Positions 1-10,215 of a stretch of 64,000 nt of DNA are shown in pieces (the first letter of the stretch is position 1; each line of letters starts with the position of its first letter). Source of the DNA: Jannaschia pagri (GTDB taxonomy: Bacteria > Pseudomonadota > Alphaproteobacteria > Rhodobacterales > Rhodobacteraceae); NCBI RefSeq assembly GCF_019655435.1, contig NZ_BPFH01000004.1, positions 248,001 to 312,000 on the forward strand, written 5' to 3'. The position numbers and the translations under genes were made by a program. A model generated the notes under the pieces. It ran no database searches. It was given only the letters and a program-made list of their open reading frames with translations, and was not told the origin of the DNA.

Positions 1-333
1 GCCCTGCGGGATTGCTTGGCCGCTCTGTCCGGCACGGGCGCGCAGTTGTCATCGGTCATTGCCATGGGCGGTGGCGCGCGGTCCCGGTTCTGGTTGGAGA
101 CCCTGGCCAGCACCCTCAACCTGCCGCTGTCGATCCCCGCAAGCGGAGAGTTCGGCGCGGCCCTCGGCGCCGCCCGTCTGGGGCTCGCCGCTGCGACGGG
201 GGCCGATCCTGCGGAGATTATGTCACCGCCACCCATTGCCGAGACAATCGACCCGCGCGCCGACCTCTTGGAGCGCTACGCCGAGGGGTGGGACCGATAC
301 CGTGGTCTCTACGGATTGGTGCGGCCCCAATGA
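1..333 (+). CDS. xylB: Xylulokinase, C-terminal fragment (gene continues off the left edge)
   Basis: The frame is open from base 1 and ends at 333, giving about 110 residues. The stretch GGGARSRFWLETLAS followed by LNLPLSIP, and the GAALGAARLG segment after it, match the ATP-binding C-terminal half of FGGY-family kinases. Xylulokinase phosphorylates D-xylulose to xylulose 5-phosphate after xylose isomerase. The family call alone would allow other pentulose kinases, but the adjoining ROK repressor, xylA and xylFHG make xylulokinase the best reading. It converges on the repressor gene, with 10 bp between the two stops. The N-terminus lies outside the window. Confidence 0.88.
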   Translation, partial: ALRDCLAALSGTGAQLSSVIAMGGGARSRFWLETLASTLNLPLSIPASGEFGAALGAARLGLAAATGADPAEIMSPPPIAETIDPRADLLERYAEGWDRYRGLYGLVRPQ

Positions 334-343
334 CGCCGCTCGC

Positions 344-1570
344 CTAGGGGGCGCCCAGATCCTCGACAAGCAGATGGGTCAAACGCTCGATCCCATAGGC
401 CGCGGCCCCCTTGGCCCACATGCGGTCGCCCCAGTTGTGGACGACAATCTCGGGCGGGGCGACATCCACCTGAACGACCTTGCTGTGAACCGCTTCCACA
501 ATTTCCGGTTGGCAGAGCGGGTGGTTGCCGGCCGCCTCAAAGGCCAGGATGATCAGCTCCGGGTCGAAAATGTTGATCAAATTCGCCAAACCCATGGAGA
601 AGTATTCCCCGGCCGCTGACAGAAGGTCTGCGATCCCCGCGTCGCCTTGCGCCGCTGCCTCTTGCAAGGCGGCCATGTCGGTGAAGGTCCCCGCGCCCAC
701 CTCCTCCGCTTGTCGGAGCAGGGCGTATTCGCTGGTGTAGGCCTCTAGACAGCCGCGTTGTCCGCACTGGCACGCCGCGCCGTCCCCCGGGGCGACCTTT
801 GTATGCCCGAACTCCGCGCCACAGCCGCGCGCACCCCGGTAGAGTTGCCCGTCGATCACGACCCCCAGACCGATCCCGTGCTGAATGGTGACGACAAGGA
901 AGGTGCGCAGCGCCTGACCACGACCAAAGAGATGCTCCGCCGTGGCCACAAGGTTGGCGTCGTTATCGATGAACACCGCGTAGTGGACACGCTGGGACAA
1001 CAGATCCGCCAAGGGGACGTTGCGCTCGGTCAGGGCCGAGGACCAATGGACCAACCCTCGCAACCCATCCACATATCCAGCAAGCCCAACACCCACCGCC
1101 GAGACCCGCGCGGGGTCGAGGCCGATGGCATGACAGGCCCGGTCCACGGCCAGCGCAATCTGATCGACCAAGGCCGCCGCGCTGCTGCGGCGTTCGGCGC
1201 GCGGGATCTCCTGCGTGCCCAACTCCCGGCCCTCAAAATCCACCAAGAGGACGGTGATCGCCCCTTGGGAGACCTTGACCCCGGCAACCAGGTGGGCCGC
1301 ACCTCGGATCTTCAGGGCCTCGCGCGGACGGCCCCGGCTGGTCTTTGGACGCTCACCTGCGTCGGGGCTGATCCGTTCTATCAAGCCTTCGGACAGCAAG
1401 TCCGCTGTGATCGCCGTGACCGTGGCCGGACTGATCCCGGTTTCGCGCGCGATGTCGACCCGCGCAACTTGGGTGTGCTGCCGGATCGTGCGCAGAACCC
1501 GAGCGCGCCCAGGCCGTCGCGCCTCTATGCCGCCCCCCCGCGCGGCGGTGGGCGCTCCACTGTCATCCAT
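344..1570 (-). CDS. xylR: ROK-family transcriptional regulator, probable xylose repressor
   Basis: This 408-residue protein has an N-terminal winged helix-turn-helix ([20 protein letters not shown], then a wing) and a ROK sugar-kinase-like domain. The zinc motif is intact (EFGH, then [10 protein letters not shown]). ROK repressors of this shape bind a sugar and release their operator. The ATG at 1570 was chosen because GGGAGG lies just upstream. A longer open frame reaches 1756 but would run into the xylA coding region. It is divergent from xylA across 127 bp that contain an inverted repeat, so it probably controls xylA and itself, and perhaps the xylFHG genes. Assignment to xylose rests on neighbours. 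Confidence 0.88.
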   Translation of the reverse strand: MDDSGAPTAARGGGIEARRPGRARVLRTIRQHTQVARVDIARETGISPATVTAITADLLSEGLIERISPDAGERPKTSRGRPREALKIRGAAHLVAGVKVSQGAITVLLVDFEGRELGTQEIPRAERRSSAAALVDQIALAVDRACHAIGLDPARVSAVGVGLAGYVDGLRGLVHWSSALTERNVPLADLLSQRVHYAVFIDNDANLVATAEHLFGRGQALRTFLVVTIQHGIGLGVVIDGQLYRGARGCGAEFGHTKVAPGDGAACQCGQRGCLEAYTSEYALLRQAEEVGAGTFTDMAALQEAAAQGDAGIADLLSAAGEYFSMGLANLINIFDPELIILAFEAAGNHPLCQPEIVEAVHSKVVQVDVAPPEIVVHNWGDRMWAKGAAAYGIERLTHLLVEDLGAP

Positions 1571-1619
1571 ATCTGCCTCCCATCGGAGCGCCCCAAACGC
1601 GACCACTCCAGGCATTAAT

Positions 1620-1648
1620 TTGACAGAAAAAATAATTCTGTCTAGCGT
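1620..1648 (+). promoter_or_regulatory. Candidate xylA promoter with overlapping inverted-repeat operator
   Basis: TTGACA at 1620-1625 and TAGCGT at 1643-1648 are separated by 17 bp. The spacer region contains a perfect inverted repeat: GACAGAA (1622-1628) and TTCTGTC (1636-1642), arms 7 bp, spacer 7 bp. A repressor bound there would cover the promoter. It lies between the divergent ROK regulator and xylA, so it is the natural operator candidate. The role is inferred from position and symmetry. Confidence 0.6.
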
Positions 1649-1697
1649 CTTCCGCAGGGACGGAGATCGCCCAAGCCAGAGGAGAGGCAAGAGGCAC

Positions 1698-3005
1698 ATG
1701 ACCACAGGATTTTTCGACGGGATCGCCCCGGCGACCTTTGAAGGCGTCGACAGCAAGGACCCGCTGGCCTTTCGCCACTACGACCCCAACGCGACCGTGA
1801 TGGGCAAACGGCTCGAAGACCATTTGCGCTTTGCGGTGGCCTATTGGCATTCCTTCGCCTGGGAGGGCGGGGACCCGTTCGGCGGCCCCACGTTTCAGCG
1901 CCCTTGGCACCCGCAGGACGATATGGGGCGCGCCAAGATGAAGGCCGATGTGGCGTTTGAGATGTTCGACATCCTCGGCGCGCCGTTCTTTTGTTGGCAC
2001 GACGCGGACCTGCGCCCGGAACAGGGCAGCTATGCCGCCAACCTCGCCACGCTGGAGGAAATCACCGACTACCTTGGCGAAAAGATGCAGGCCTCTCGCA
2101 CCAAGCTGCTGTGGGGCACGGCCAATATGTTCTCGGACCGCCGCTGGATGGCGGGCGCATCGACCAACCCGGATCCGGATGTCTTTGCCTATGCGGCGGC
2201 CACGGTGAAAGGCTGCATGGATGCGACCCATAAGCTGGGCGGTCAGAACTACGTGCTCTGGGGCGGGCGCGAAGGATATGAAACCCTGCTCAACACCGAT
2301 TTGGGCCGCGAGTTGGACCATATGGGTCGGTTCCTGTCTATGGTCGTCGATTACAAGCATAAGATCGGGTTTCAGGGCCAGATCCTCGTCGAGCCGAAAC
2401 CACAGGAGCCGTCGAAGCATCAATACGATTTCGACGCCGCCACCTGCATCGGGTTCCTCCGCAAATATGGGTTGGAGGATGAGGTGAAGCTGAACCTGGA
2501 ACAGGGCCATGCGATCCTTGCGGGGCATAGCTTTGAGCATGAGATCGCCGTCGCCGCGGCCGAAGGAATGCTCGGTTCTATCGATATGAACCGCAACGAC
2601 TACCAATCGGGGTGGGACACGGACCAGTTCCCGAACACGGTGCCCGAGGTCGCGCTTGCCTATTATCAAATCCTGAAGTCGGGCGGCTTCACCACGGGCG
2701 GCACCAACTTCGATGCGAAGCTGCGGCGGCAGTCCTTGGATCCACAGGACCTGATCGCGGCCCATGTGGGCGGTATGGACGTCTGTGCCCGAGGTCTCAT
2801 GGCTGCAGCCGCCATGATCGAGGACGGCGGCCTGGAGAAGGCACTATCGGCGCGCTACGCCGCCTGGGAGGACGCCGCGGCCCAAGCGATGCTGACCAGT
2901 GACCTCGCCACGATCCAAACGCGCGTGATTGACCAGGGTGTGAACCCGCAACCGAGGTCCGGGCGGCAGGAGATTCTTGAGGCTTACGTGAACCGGTTCG
3001 TTTGA
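1698..3005 (+). CDS. xylA: Xylose isomerase
   Basis: The 435-residue product has the usual length for class II xylose isomerases. It contains [11 protein letters not shown] near the N-terminus, the metal and substrate segments [17 protein letters not shown], and [19 protein letters not shown]. It interconverts D-xylose and D-xylulose in the cytoplasm with divalent metal. The ATG at 1698 follows a purine-rich GGAGAGGCAAGAGG stretch. The longer frame back to 1215 would overlap the regulator and is not used. With xylB and xylFHG in the window, a full isomerase route for xylose is encoded. Confidence 0.96.
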   Translation: MTTGFFDGIAPATFEGVDSKDPLAFRHYDPNATVMGKRLEDHLRFAVAYWHSFAWEGGDPFGGPTFQRPWHPQDDMGRAKMKADVAFEMFDILGAPFFCWHDADLRPEQGSYAANLATLEEITDYLGEKMQASRTKLLWGTANMFSDRRWMAGASTNPDPDVFAYAAATVKGCMDATHKLGGQNYVLWGGREGYETLLNTDLGRELDHMGRFLSMVVDYKHKIGFQGQILVEPKPQEPSKHQYDFDAATCIGFLRKYGLEDEVKLNLEQGHAILAGHSFEHEIAVAAAEGMLGSIDMNRNDYQSGWDTDQFPNTVPEVALAYYQILKSGGFTTGGTNFDAKLRRQSLDPQDLIAAHVGGMDVCARGLMAAAAMIEDGGLEKALSARYAAWEDAAAQAMLTSDLATIQTRVIDQGVNPQPRSGRQEILEAYVNRFV

Positions 3006-3235
3006 CTGATCGCCGATGCCAGTGAGGTGGCAGTTGACCGTTTAGGGCTTGGCGCCTTTGACGGGGACTGCCGCCCGCCTCACGGTCGGACAGGCATATT
3101 TTTGGAACATCGAAGCGGGGGGCGTTAACCTTAAGCAGAGATTAACGGGGGGCCCGATCGGTTGTCGTCGGCGTTGGGGCGCGGTTTCGATTGACGTTCT
3201 GTAGATCTGAGGTGTGTGGCCGTGGTATCTTATGG

Positions 3236-4786
3236 TCACTCCCGGTGCGGCGTTAGGATTTGTCCCGCATCGACCTGGCGCCAGGGGCCGACGGTGCCAT
3301 CTGGCCAAGTGATCCGCACCTCTGCGCTCTCGTCTGCGCCAAGGCCGAAGTGGAGCGGCGCCGCGGTGCCGCTGACATGGCCGCCTCCGACGGTACGTTC
3401 TTGGATCTGGGTGCCTGTGCTGGTGCGCACCTCAACGAAGGCCCCGATGGCGCGTCGGTTGCCCTCTGCCTGGCGGGGATCCACGGCGAGCCACTGTCCC
3501 GCCTCTGTCGTGTTTTGCCAAACCTCCAGGGGCGCGCGGCGATTGACCACGACCAGATCCAGGCGGCCATCCCCGTTCAGATCGGCAAGGGCGGCGCCCC
3601 TGGATCGGTGCGGCGTTGCGATGCCAGCGGTCGCGCCACGTTCCGCAAAGGTGCCATCGGCCTGTTGCATCAACAGGGTGTTGGGATCCTCCATGGCCAT
3701 GCCCGGCATCTGATCGACATTGCCTTTCGCGATGAACAGATCCGGGCGCCCGTCGTTGTCCACATCCCCGAACTGGGCGTGCCAGCCCGTGGAGGGACGA
3801 CCGTCGTCGCCCACGTGGGGACGATGGGCCGTGGCCCCGATGGCGAAGGGGGCAGCAGCGAACCCCGTCCCCTCGTTCATCATGAGGAGTTGGTCGCCCA
3901 TGGAGGTCAACATCACTTCTGGCAGCCCATCGCCGGTCAGATCCTGGCTTGCGATGCCCATCCCCCACAATTTGAGTGGTGCCCAGCCGTCGCCTTCGCC
4001 CAGTTCGCGCAGGGGGTCGAGGCTCCACATCTGTTCGCGACCGTCATGGAGGTAGTAGTGACGGTCGTTGGACACGCGCAGCATGGGGCGACCGTCGCGG
4101 CGCCAATCGGAGAAGAGCATGGACAGGGGGCAGAAACCCGGATCGAGCACGATGGGCCGGTCGTATCCGTCCCCGCTTGGACGAAACATCCGGTTTGCGT
4201 CGCAGGCGCCAAATGGCCCGTCGGGATCGTCCGCATCGACGTAGTTGCCGATCGCCAGCGTCGGCCAGGTCTGGCCTGCCTCCCAGGTGGCGGAGAAGGC
4301 GGTGGACCACGCGTCGCCCACATCTAGACCCCAGGCGGTTGTCACATCCTCGAATTGACAGTCACCCAATCCGCGTAAGACGACGTTTGGTCCGTTCCTC
4401 AGGACCATGAGGTCGAGCACATCGTCGCCGTCCATATCCAGAGGGTAGGCACCGGTCACCCGGGAGACTGCAGGGCCATCCGCTTGAGAGAGCCGAATGT
4501 CAGCGCCAGGTGTGCTGTCGTTCAGGAACAACCGACTGTCTGCGGCGCCACCGGCGGCGAAGATCTCCGGCAGGGTGTCCCCGTTGCAATTGAAGACCGC
4601 TACGCCGCCGCCCACAAAGAAGTCCCAACCGCCTACGTAGCTGTGGGAGCCGACGACGTCTTGGGCACGACTCACAAAGCGGGGCTCTGCCTGGGCGAGG
4701 GCGGCGCCCGACGCCGCGCCTGCCGCACAGGACAGACCTGTCGTCCAGGTGCGAAGAGCGGACAGAGACAGATTGAACATCGCCAT
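3236..4786 (-). CDS. Secreted FG-GAP/VCBS repeat protein with C-terminal ASPIC/UnbV domain
   Basis: The 516-residue product starts with a signal peptide (hydrophobic stretch ending AALAQA). It then carries several FG-GAP/VCBS-type beta-propeller repeats of the form D-x-D-x-D-G followed by L/F (for example DMDGDDVLDLMV, DLTGDGLPEVML, DVDNDGRPDLFI, DLNGDGRLDLVV), each a likely calcium-binding loop. The C-terminus (IGAFVEV, ITWPDGT) matches the ASPIC/UnbV module. Such proteins are extracytoplasmic, and their role is generally unknown. ATG 4786 was chosen for the AAAGG upstream; ATG 4780 is an alternative. It lies convergent to xylA and divergent from xylF, with no evident link to xylose use. Confidence 0.82.
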   Translation of the reverse strand: MAMFNLSLSALRTWTTGLSCAAGAASGAALAQAEPRFVSRAQDVVGSHSYVGGWDFFVGGGVAVFNCNGDTLPEIFAAGGAADSRLFLNDSTPGADIRLSQADGPAVSRVTGAYPLDMDGDDVLDLMVLRNGPNVVLRGLGDCQFEDVTTAWGLDVGDAWSTAFSATWEAGQTWPTLAIGNYVDADDPDGPFGACDANRMFRPSGDGYDRPIVLDPGFCPLSMLFSDWRRDGRPMLRVSNDRHYYLHDGREQMWSLDPLRELGEGDGWAPLKLWGMGIASQDLTGDGLPEVMLTSMGDQLLMMNEGTGFAAAPFAIGATAHRPHVGDDGRPSTGWHAQFGDVDNDGRPDLFIAKGNVDQMPGMAMEDPNTLLMQQADGTFAERGATAGIATPHRSRGAALADLNGDGRLDLVVVNRRAPLEVWQNTTEAGQWLAVDPRQAEGNRRAIGAFVEVRTSTGTQIQERTVGGGHVSGTAAPLHFGLGADESAEVRITWPDGTVGPWRQVDAGQILTPHRE

Positions 4787-4915
4787 GGAAGCCTTTGACC
4801 TTTCAGTGAAGCGCGGTCCGTATCTGAGCCAAGACTGCGATGAGTGCCCTAACGTCAGACCCGGATCGTTCCGTCTTTGAGGTACACGGTCTGCGCCCTT
4901 TGGGAAATATTTTCT

Positions 4916-4944
4916 TTGACAAATTAAATCGGATCGCCTTAGCC
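4916..4944 (+). promoter_or_regulatory. Candidate xylF promoter
   Basis: TTGACA at 4916-4921 and TTAGCC at 4939-4944 are 17 bp apart, about 64 bp before the xylF start. The AT-rich sequence around it (AAATATTTTCTTTGACAAATT) is imperfectly symmetric. The -35 box sits in the same TTTGACA context as the xylA candidate, so common control by the ROK regulator is plausible but not shown. Confidence 0.5.
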
Positions 4945-5007
4945 TTTTCCCAGCGGAACGCGGTCGCCCGAGGGCGATTGAGGACTGCGACAAACGGGAG
5001 GAAAATT

Positions 5008-6036
<1,029 letters not shown>

Positions 6037-6058
6037 GCCAGCGCAACCCACTTAAGGG

Positions 6059-6094
6059 GCCCCACCTTCGACAACCGGGGGTGGGGCTTTTTTT
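6059..6094 (+). terminator. Intercistronic terminator-like hairpin between xylF and xylH
   Basis: GCCCCACC (6059-6066) pairs with GGTGGGGC (6080-6087) and is followed by seven T residues, the classic intrinsic-terminator form. Because xylH follows on the same strand, it probably acts as a partial terminator that sets the xylF to xylHG ratio. A second small hairpin, CCCGTCT and AGACGGG (6108-6122), lies just before xylH. Confidence 0.75.
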
Positions 6095-6142
6095 CTGGAA
6101 AAAAAGACCCGTCTCAGACGGGCACCACGGGGAGAGAGACCG

Positions 6143-7408
6143 ATGGGCGCGGGCCTGGGGAAATTCATACGGACGTTGCAGCTGGATACGCGGCTGTTGG
6201 GCATGATCGGAGCGTTTCTGCTGATCGCTCTGGTGTTTAACGTTGCGACGGGCGGGACGTTTCTGACGCCGCGCAACATCTTCAACCTGACGCTTCAAAC
6301 AGCTTCGGTTGCGGTGATGGCTACGGGGATGGTTTTCATCATCGTGACACGCAACATCGATCTGTCCATCGGATCCATGGTCGGTGTCATCGGCATGGTC
6401 ATGGGGCTGGTGCAGGCGTTCTGGTTGCCTGAAATCGTCGGCTTCGGCAGCCCGGTCATCTGGATTGTCACGGTCATCATCGGTGTCGCGCTCGGGGTGG
6501 CCATCGGCGCGTTACAAGGTTGGATGGTCGGGTATCTGATGATCCCGTCCTTCATCGTCACCCTAGGCGGTCTGCTGATCTGGCGCGGCGCGGCCTGGTG
6601 GGTGACGCGCGGCACGACCGTCTCTCCGCTGGATCCCACGTTCATCAAGCTGGGCGGCGCGTCGGGCACCATTGGTGTGACGGCAAGCTGGATCTTGGCG
6701 GGCGTGGCCATCCTGGCCACCGTTTGGTTCCTGATCCACACCCGGCGCAGTCACTTGTCCCACGGTTTCGCGGTTAAGCCGCTGTGGGCCGAATACACAC
6801 TGGGCGCCATCCTGGTCGGCGCGATTGCGGGGATTACCGCTGTCATCAACGCCTACGAGGTGCCCACCCGCGTCTTGCAGCGCCGGTTTCAACGCGAAGG
6901 CTTGGAGATGCCAGAAGGCTATACCGAGGCCTATGGGTTCCCCATCTCCGTTCTGATCGTGATCGGTATCGCCATCGCCATGACGATCGTGGCCCGCAAG
7001 ACGCGGTTCGGACGCTATGTCTTTGCGATGGGGGGCAACCCGGACGCGGCGGAGCTGTCGGGGATCAATACCAAGATGCTGACGGTGAAGGTTTTCGCGC
7101 TCATGGGCGGCTTGGCTGCCGTGGCCGCTGTGATCGCCTCGGCGCGTCTGGCCTCGGCTGGGAATGACCTAGGCACTCTGGACGAGCTGCGTGTGATCGC
7201 CGCCGCGGTCATCGGGGGCACCGCTTTGGCTGGCGGCGTCGGCACGATCTATGGCGCGCTGCTGGGAGCGTTCATCATGCAGTCGCTGGTCAGTGGCATG
7301 GGCATGGTTGGGGTCGACGCCCCGTTTCAGAACATCATCGTGGGCGCTGTCCTGATCCTCGCCGTATGGGTCGACATCGTCTATCGCCGCCGCACGGGAG
7401 ACGCCTGA
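6143..7408 (+). CDS. xylH: D-xylose ABC transporter, permease
   Basis: This 421-residue, strongly hydrophobic protein has about ten membrane segments. It has features of the branched-chain/ribose-type sugar permeases: VMATGMVFIIVTRNIDLSIGS near the N-terminus, and FAMGGNPDAAELSGI followed by IGGTALAGGVGTIYGALLGA near the C-terminus (the cytoplasmic coupling loop and last helices). The start at 6143 is preceded by GGGGAGAG. It ends 1 bp before xylG. It would form the inner-membrane channel used by XylF and XylG. Confidence 0.94.
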   Translation: MGAGLGKFIRTLQLDTRLLGMIGAFLLIALVFNVATGGTFLTPRNIFNLTLQTASVAVMATGMVFIIVTRNIDLSIGSMVGVIGMVMGLVQAFWLPEIVGFGSPVIWIVTVIIGVALGVAIGALQGWMVGYLMIPSFIVTLGGLLIWRGAAWWVTRGTTVSPLDPTFIKLGGASGTIGVTASWILAGVAILATVWFLIHTRRSHLSHGFAVKPLWAEYTLGAILVGAIAGITAVINAYEVPTRVLQRRFQREGLEMPEGYTEAYGFPISVLIVIGIAIAMTIVARKTRFGRYVFAMGGNPDAAELSGINTKMLTVKVFALMGGLAAVAAVIASARLASAGNDLGTLDELRVIAAAVIGGTALAGGVGTIYGALLGAFIMQSLVSGMGMVGVDAPFQNIIVGAVLILAVWVDIVYRRRTGDA

Positions 7409-7409
7409 T

Positions 7410-8168
7410 ATGACCACGCCACTTCTGGAAATGCGCAACATCTCGATCCACTTTGGCGGGATCAAGGCCGTGGACGATGTCAGCATCGACGTCATGCCGG
7501 GTGAGGTCGTGGGTCTGCTGGGCCACAACGGCGCCGGGAAATCCACGCTGATCAAGATCCTGTCGGGGGCCTACAAAAAGGATGCGGGCGAGATCTACGT
7601 CGACGGCAAGAAGGTCGAGATCAACAGCCCGCGCGACGCTCGCACCCATAACATCGAGACGATCTATCAGACGCTCGCCCTATCCGACAATCTGGACGCG
7701 GCCTCCAACCTGTTCCTGGGCCGCGAGATCGTGACGAAGTTCGGTCTGGTGGACGACACCAAGATGGAGAGTGAGAGCCGCAAGATCATGGCGCGGCTCA
7801 ACCCAAACTTTAAGCGCTTCAATGAGCCGGTGCGCTCCCTGTCGGGCGGGCAACGGCAGTCGGTCGCGATTGCGCGCGCCGTCTATTTCAACGCGCGCAT
7901 CCTGATCATGGACGAGCCGACGGCGGCGCTCGGCGTGCATGAGACGGCCATGGTTGCGGACCTGATCAAGGAGTTGAAGGCCCAGGGTCTGGGGATCTTC
8001 CTCATTTCCCACGACACGCGGGAGATGATGGAGCTTTGTGATCGGGTGTCTGTGATGAAAAACGGGCAGTTGATCGGGACCGAGCGGGTGGAGGATGTGA
8101 CCGAGGATGACATTCTGTCGATGATCATCATGGGCAAAAACCCGAAGCGCGAGGCCGCGACGGCCTGA
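7410..8168 (+). CDS. xylG: D-xylose ABC transporter, ATP-binding protein (single domain)
   Basis: The 252-residue ATPase has Walker A GHNGAGKST, signature LSGGQRQ, Walker B ILIMDEPTAALG and the switch histidine in LISHD. Enteric XylG and RbsA have two fused ATPase halves of about 500 residues; this protein has one, so it should act as a homodimer. It follows xylH after 1 bp and ends just before an intrinsic terminator, closing the transport operon. Confidence 0.93.
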   Translation: MTTPLLEMRNISIHFGGIKAVDDVSIDVMPGEVVGLLGHNGAGKSTLIKILSGAYKKDAGEIYVDGKKVEINSPRDARTHNIETIYQTLALSDNLDAASNLFLGREIVTKFGLVDDTKMESESRKIMARLNPNFKRFNEPVRSLSGGQRQSVAIARAVYFNARILIMDEPTAALGVHETAMVADLIKELKAQGLGIFLISHDTREMMELCDRVSVMKNGQLIGTERVEDVTEDDILSMIIMGKNPKREAATA

Positions 8169-8174
8169 GCCAGA

Positions 8175-8200
8175 ACGCCCCCGCCGGTCGGGGGCGTTTT
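8175..8200 (+). terminator. Intrinsic terminator after xylG
   Basis: ACGCCCCC (8175-8182) pairs with GGGGGCGT (8190-8197) around a 7-base loop and runs into TTTT. It ends the xylFHG unit before the Kelch gene. Confidence 0.8.
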
Positions 8201-8219
8201 CACGTCTTGAGGGATATGG

Positions 8220-9149
8220 ATGTCCGGTTGGATCACGCTCGATTGCCACGGCGCGCCCCATTGTCGGCATGAGAACGGCTTTGCCGAGCTTGGCGGGCTG
8301 TTCTACCTGTTCGGCGGGCGACGCGTGCAGCCTGTGGATATCTTTGATCCAGCCACGAAGACCTGGACCCACGGCGCGCCGCCGCCGTTGGAGATCCACC
8401 ACTTCCAACCGGTTATCGTAGGGCAGGAGATCTGGCTGCTCGGGACGATGACCGGAGCCTTTCCGCGCGAGACGCCCTTGGAGACGGTGTTCATATACAC
8501 CCCGGCCACGGACAGTTGGTCCGAAGGGCCGACGATCCCGGAAGATCGGCGGCGTGGGGCCTCGGGCTGTGCGCTGCACGCCGATGGCTGGATCTATGTG
8601 GTTGGCGGGATCGTCGATGGGCACCACTCCGGGACCCAAGCGTGGTTTGACCGCATCCACCCGGAGACGGGCGAGTGGCAGGTTCTGCCGGATGCGCCCA
8701 ACAAGCGGGACCACGCGCCCTGCGCGATTGTGGGGGATAACCTCTATGTCTTCGGAGGCCGCGAGACGGGGTGGCACAACGGGACCGACTATGAGGCGCT
8801 GTTTCACGCGACCATCGGGGATGTGGACGTCTGGAACTTCATGCGGTGCGAGTGGTCCGTCCATCCCGCGCCTTTGCCGATCCAAACAGCGGCGGGCGGC
8901 GCGGGCGTGATCCGGGACCGCATCCACTACGTCGGTGGGGAGGCGGGGCGGATGGAGGCGTTCGCCGAGATGCAGATCTTCGATGCGGCATCCGGGGCTT
9001 GGTCCTTGGGGCCGGGGCTCAACCGCGCCCGGCACGGGACGAACTGCTGCGTCTATGACGGCAAGCTGTGGATCGCCGCAGGCAGTGGCGCGCGGGGTGG
9101 AGAGCCGGAATTGACCTCCATCGAATGTATCGAGGTCGAAGGGGCCTAG
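8220..9149 (+). CDS. Kelch-repeat beta-propeller protein
   Basis: The 309-residue product has no signal peptide and at least five Kelch-type blades. They are seen as hydrophobic-GG pairs (FYLFGGRR, IYVVGGIV, LYVFGGRE, IHYVGGEA, LWIAAGSG) followed by conserved W residues in T-W or S-W contexts. The fold is clear but the activity is not: cytoplasmic Kelch proteins include sugar epimerases and scaffolds. It lies between xylG and a sugar dehydrogenase gene on the same strand, so a role in carbohydrate metabolism is possible. It follows the xylG terminator, so it may depend on read-through or on its own promoter. Confidence 0.75.
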   Translation: MSGWITLDCHGAPHCRHENGFAELGGLFYLFGGRRVQPVDIFDPATKTWTHGAPPPLEIHHFQPVIVGQEIWLLGTMTGAFPRETPLETVFIYTPATDSWSEGPTIPEDRRRGASGCALHADGWIYVVGGIVDGHHSGTQAWFDRIHPETGEWQVLPDAPNKRDHAPCAIVGDNLYVFGGRETGWHNGTDYEALFHATIGDVDVWNFMRCEWSVHPAPLPIQTAAGGAGVIRDRIHYVGGEAGRMEAFAEMQIFDAASGAWSLGPGLNRARHGTNCCVYDGKLWIAAGSGARGGEPELTSIECIEVEGA

Positions 9150-9177
9150 CGCCGCCCTACGGATTGCCGTATCGCTT

Positions 9178-9193
9178 TTGCAACCGGTTGCAA
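9178..9193 (+). promoter_or_regulatory. Perfect 16-bp palindrome of LacI-family operator type
   Basis: TTGCAACCGGTTGCAA is a perfect 16-bp palindrome with central CCGG flanked by TTGCAA half-sites, the classical shape of LacI/GalR-family operators. It ends 11 bases before the dehydrogenase ATG and abuts the ribosome-binding site. No LacI-family gene is in the window, so the regulator must be encoded elsewhere. Confidence 0.75.
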
Positions 9194-9204
9194 GGAGGGG
9201 CGCC

Positions 9205-10206
9205 ATGACCAGATTCGGAGTTCTCGGTGCGGGCCGCATTGGTCAGGTCCACGCGCGTGCCATCGCCGCAACACCTGGCGCTGTTATGACTGCGATTGCG
9301 GACCCGTTGGAGGCCGCGGCCCAAGCCGCCGTCGATGCCTATGGTGGTGAGATCCGAACGCTCGATGCGATTATCGACGCCGGTGACGTGGATGCTGTCG
9401 TGATCTGTACCCCCACCGACACCCACGCGGATCTGATTGAACGGGCTGCGCGTGCTGGTAAGGCGATCTTTTGCGAGAAACCCATCGACCTGGATCTGGC
9501 GCGGGTGCGCGCCTGTTTGGGCGTCGTGGAGGAGACGGGCGCGACCCTGATGCTCGGCTTTAACCGGCGGTATGATCCCGATTTCATGGCGCTCAAGGCG
9601 ATCGTCGACGGCGGTCGGATTGGGCCGGTTGAGACGGTGACCATCACCAGCCGCGACCCCGGCCCGCCACCGGGGGAATACATCACCCGCTCCGGTGGCA
9701 TGTTTCGTGACATGACGATCCACGACTTCGATATCGCCCGTTGGATGCTGGGGGAGGAGCCGGAAAGCGTCTTGGCTGTCGCTTCCAACCTCGTGGACCC
9801 GGAGATTGGCGCCCTGGGGGATATTGACACGGCGACCGTGATCCTGCGTACGGCCACGGGCAAACAGACGGTTATCCAAAACTCCCGGCGCGCGGCCTAT
9901 GGCTACGATCAGAGGATCGAAGTGGCGGGGGCGCTCGGTGCGGCCTCCGCGCAGAACCAGCACACCGCGCGGATTGAGGTGGCGACGGCAGAGGGATTCC
10001 AACGCCCGCCGCTCCAAGATTTCTTTATGACACGCTACGCCGAGGCCTATGCCGCGGAAATCGCTGAGTTCACGACCGCTTTGGCGGCAGGCCGCCCGCC
10101 GCGTACGGGGGGACATGACGGGTTGATGGCCCTGGCCCTGGCCGATGCGGCCGTTCGTTCGGTGGCCGAGGGCAGGGCGGTCGCCATGGCAGAGATCATG
10201 GGCTAA
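9205..10206 (+). CDS. Gfo/Idh/MocA-family oxidoreductase, inositol 2-dehydrogenase-like
   Basis: The 333-residue protein has an N-terminal Rossmann fold (FGVLGAGRIGQVHARAI), the AVVICTPTDTHADLI segment, and the family signature AIFCEKPIDLDL with its catalytic Lys. It also has GLGF-type FNRRYDPDF and GGMFRDMTIHDFDIARWM, typical of myo-inositol 2-dehydrogenase and relatives. It would oxidise a cyclic polyol or sugar with NAD(P). The start at 9205 follows AAGGAGG. The exact substrate cannot be fixed from sequence. A LacI-type operator immediately upstream suggests sugar-inducible control separate from the ROK repressor. Confidence 0.85.
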   Translation: MTRFGVLGAGRIGQVHARAIAATPGAVMTAIADPLEAAAQAAVDAYGGEIRTLDAIIDAGDVDAVVICTPTDTHADLIERAARAGKAIFCEKPIDLDLARVRACLGVVEETGATLMLGFNRRYDPDFMALKAIVDGGRIGPVETVTITSRDPGPPPGEYITRSGGMFRDMTIHDFDIARWMLGEEPESVLAVASNLVDPEIGALGDIDTATVILRTATGKQTVIQNSRRAAYGYDQRIEVAGALGAASAQNQHTARIEVATAEGFQRPPLQDFFMTRYAEAYAAEIAEFTTALAAGRPPRTGGHDGLMALALADAAVRSVAEGRAVAMAEIMG

Positions 10207-10215
10207 GCTCTCAGG

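Noticed and set aside
758-1618. 286-residue plus-strand frame over the ROK regulator
   Set aside because: It is the shadow of a gene with an intact helix-turn-helix and zinc motif.
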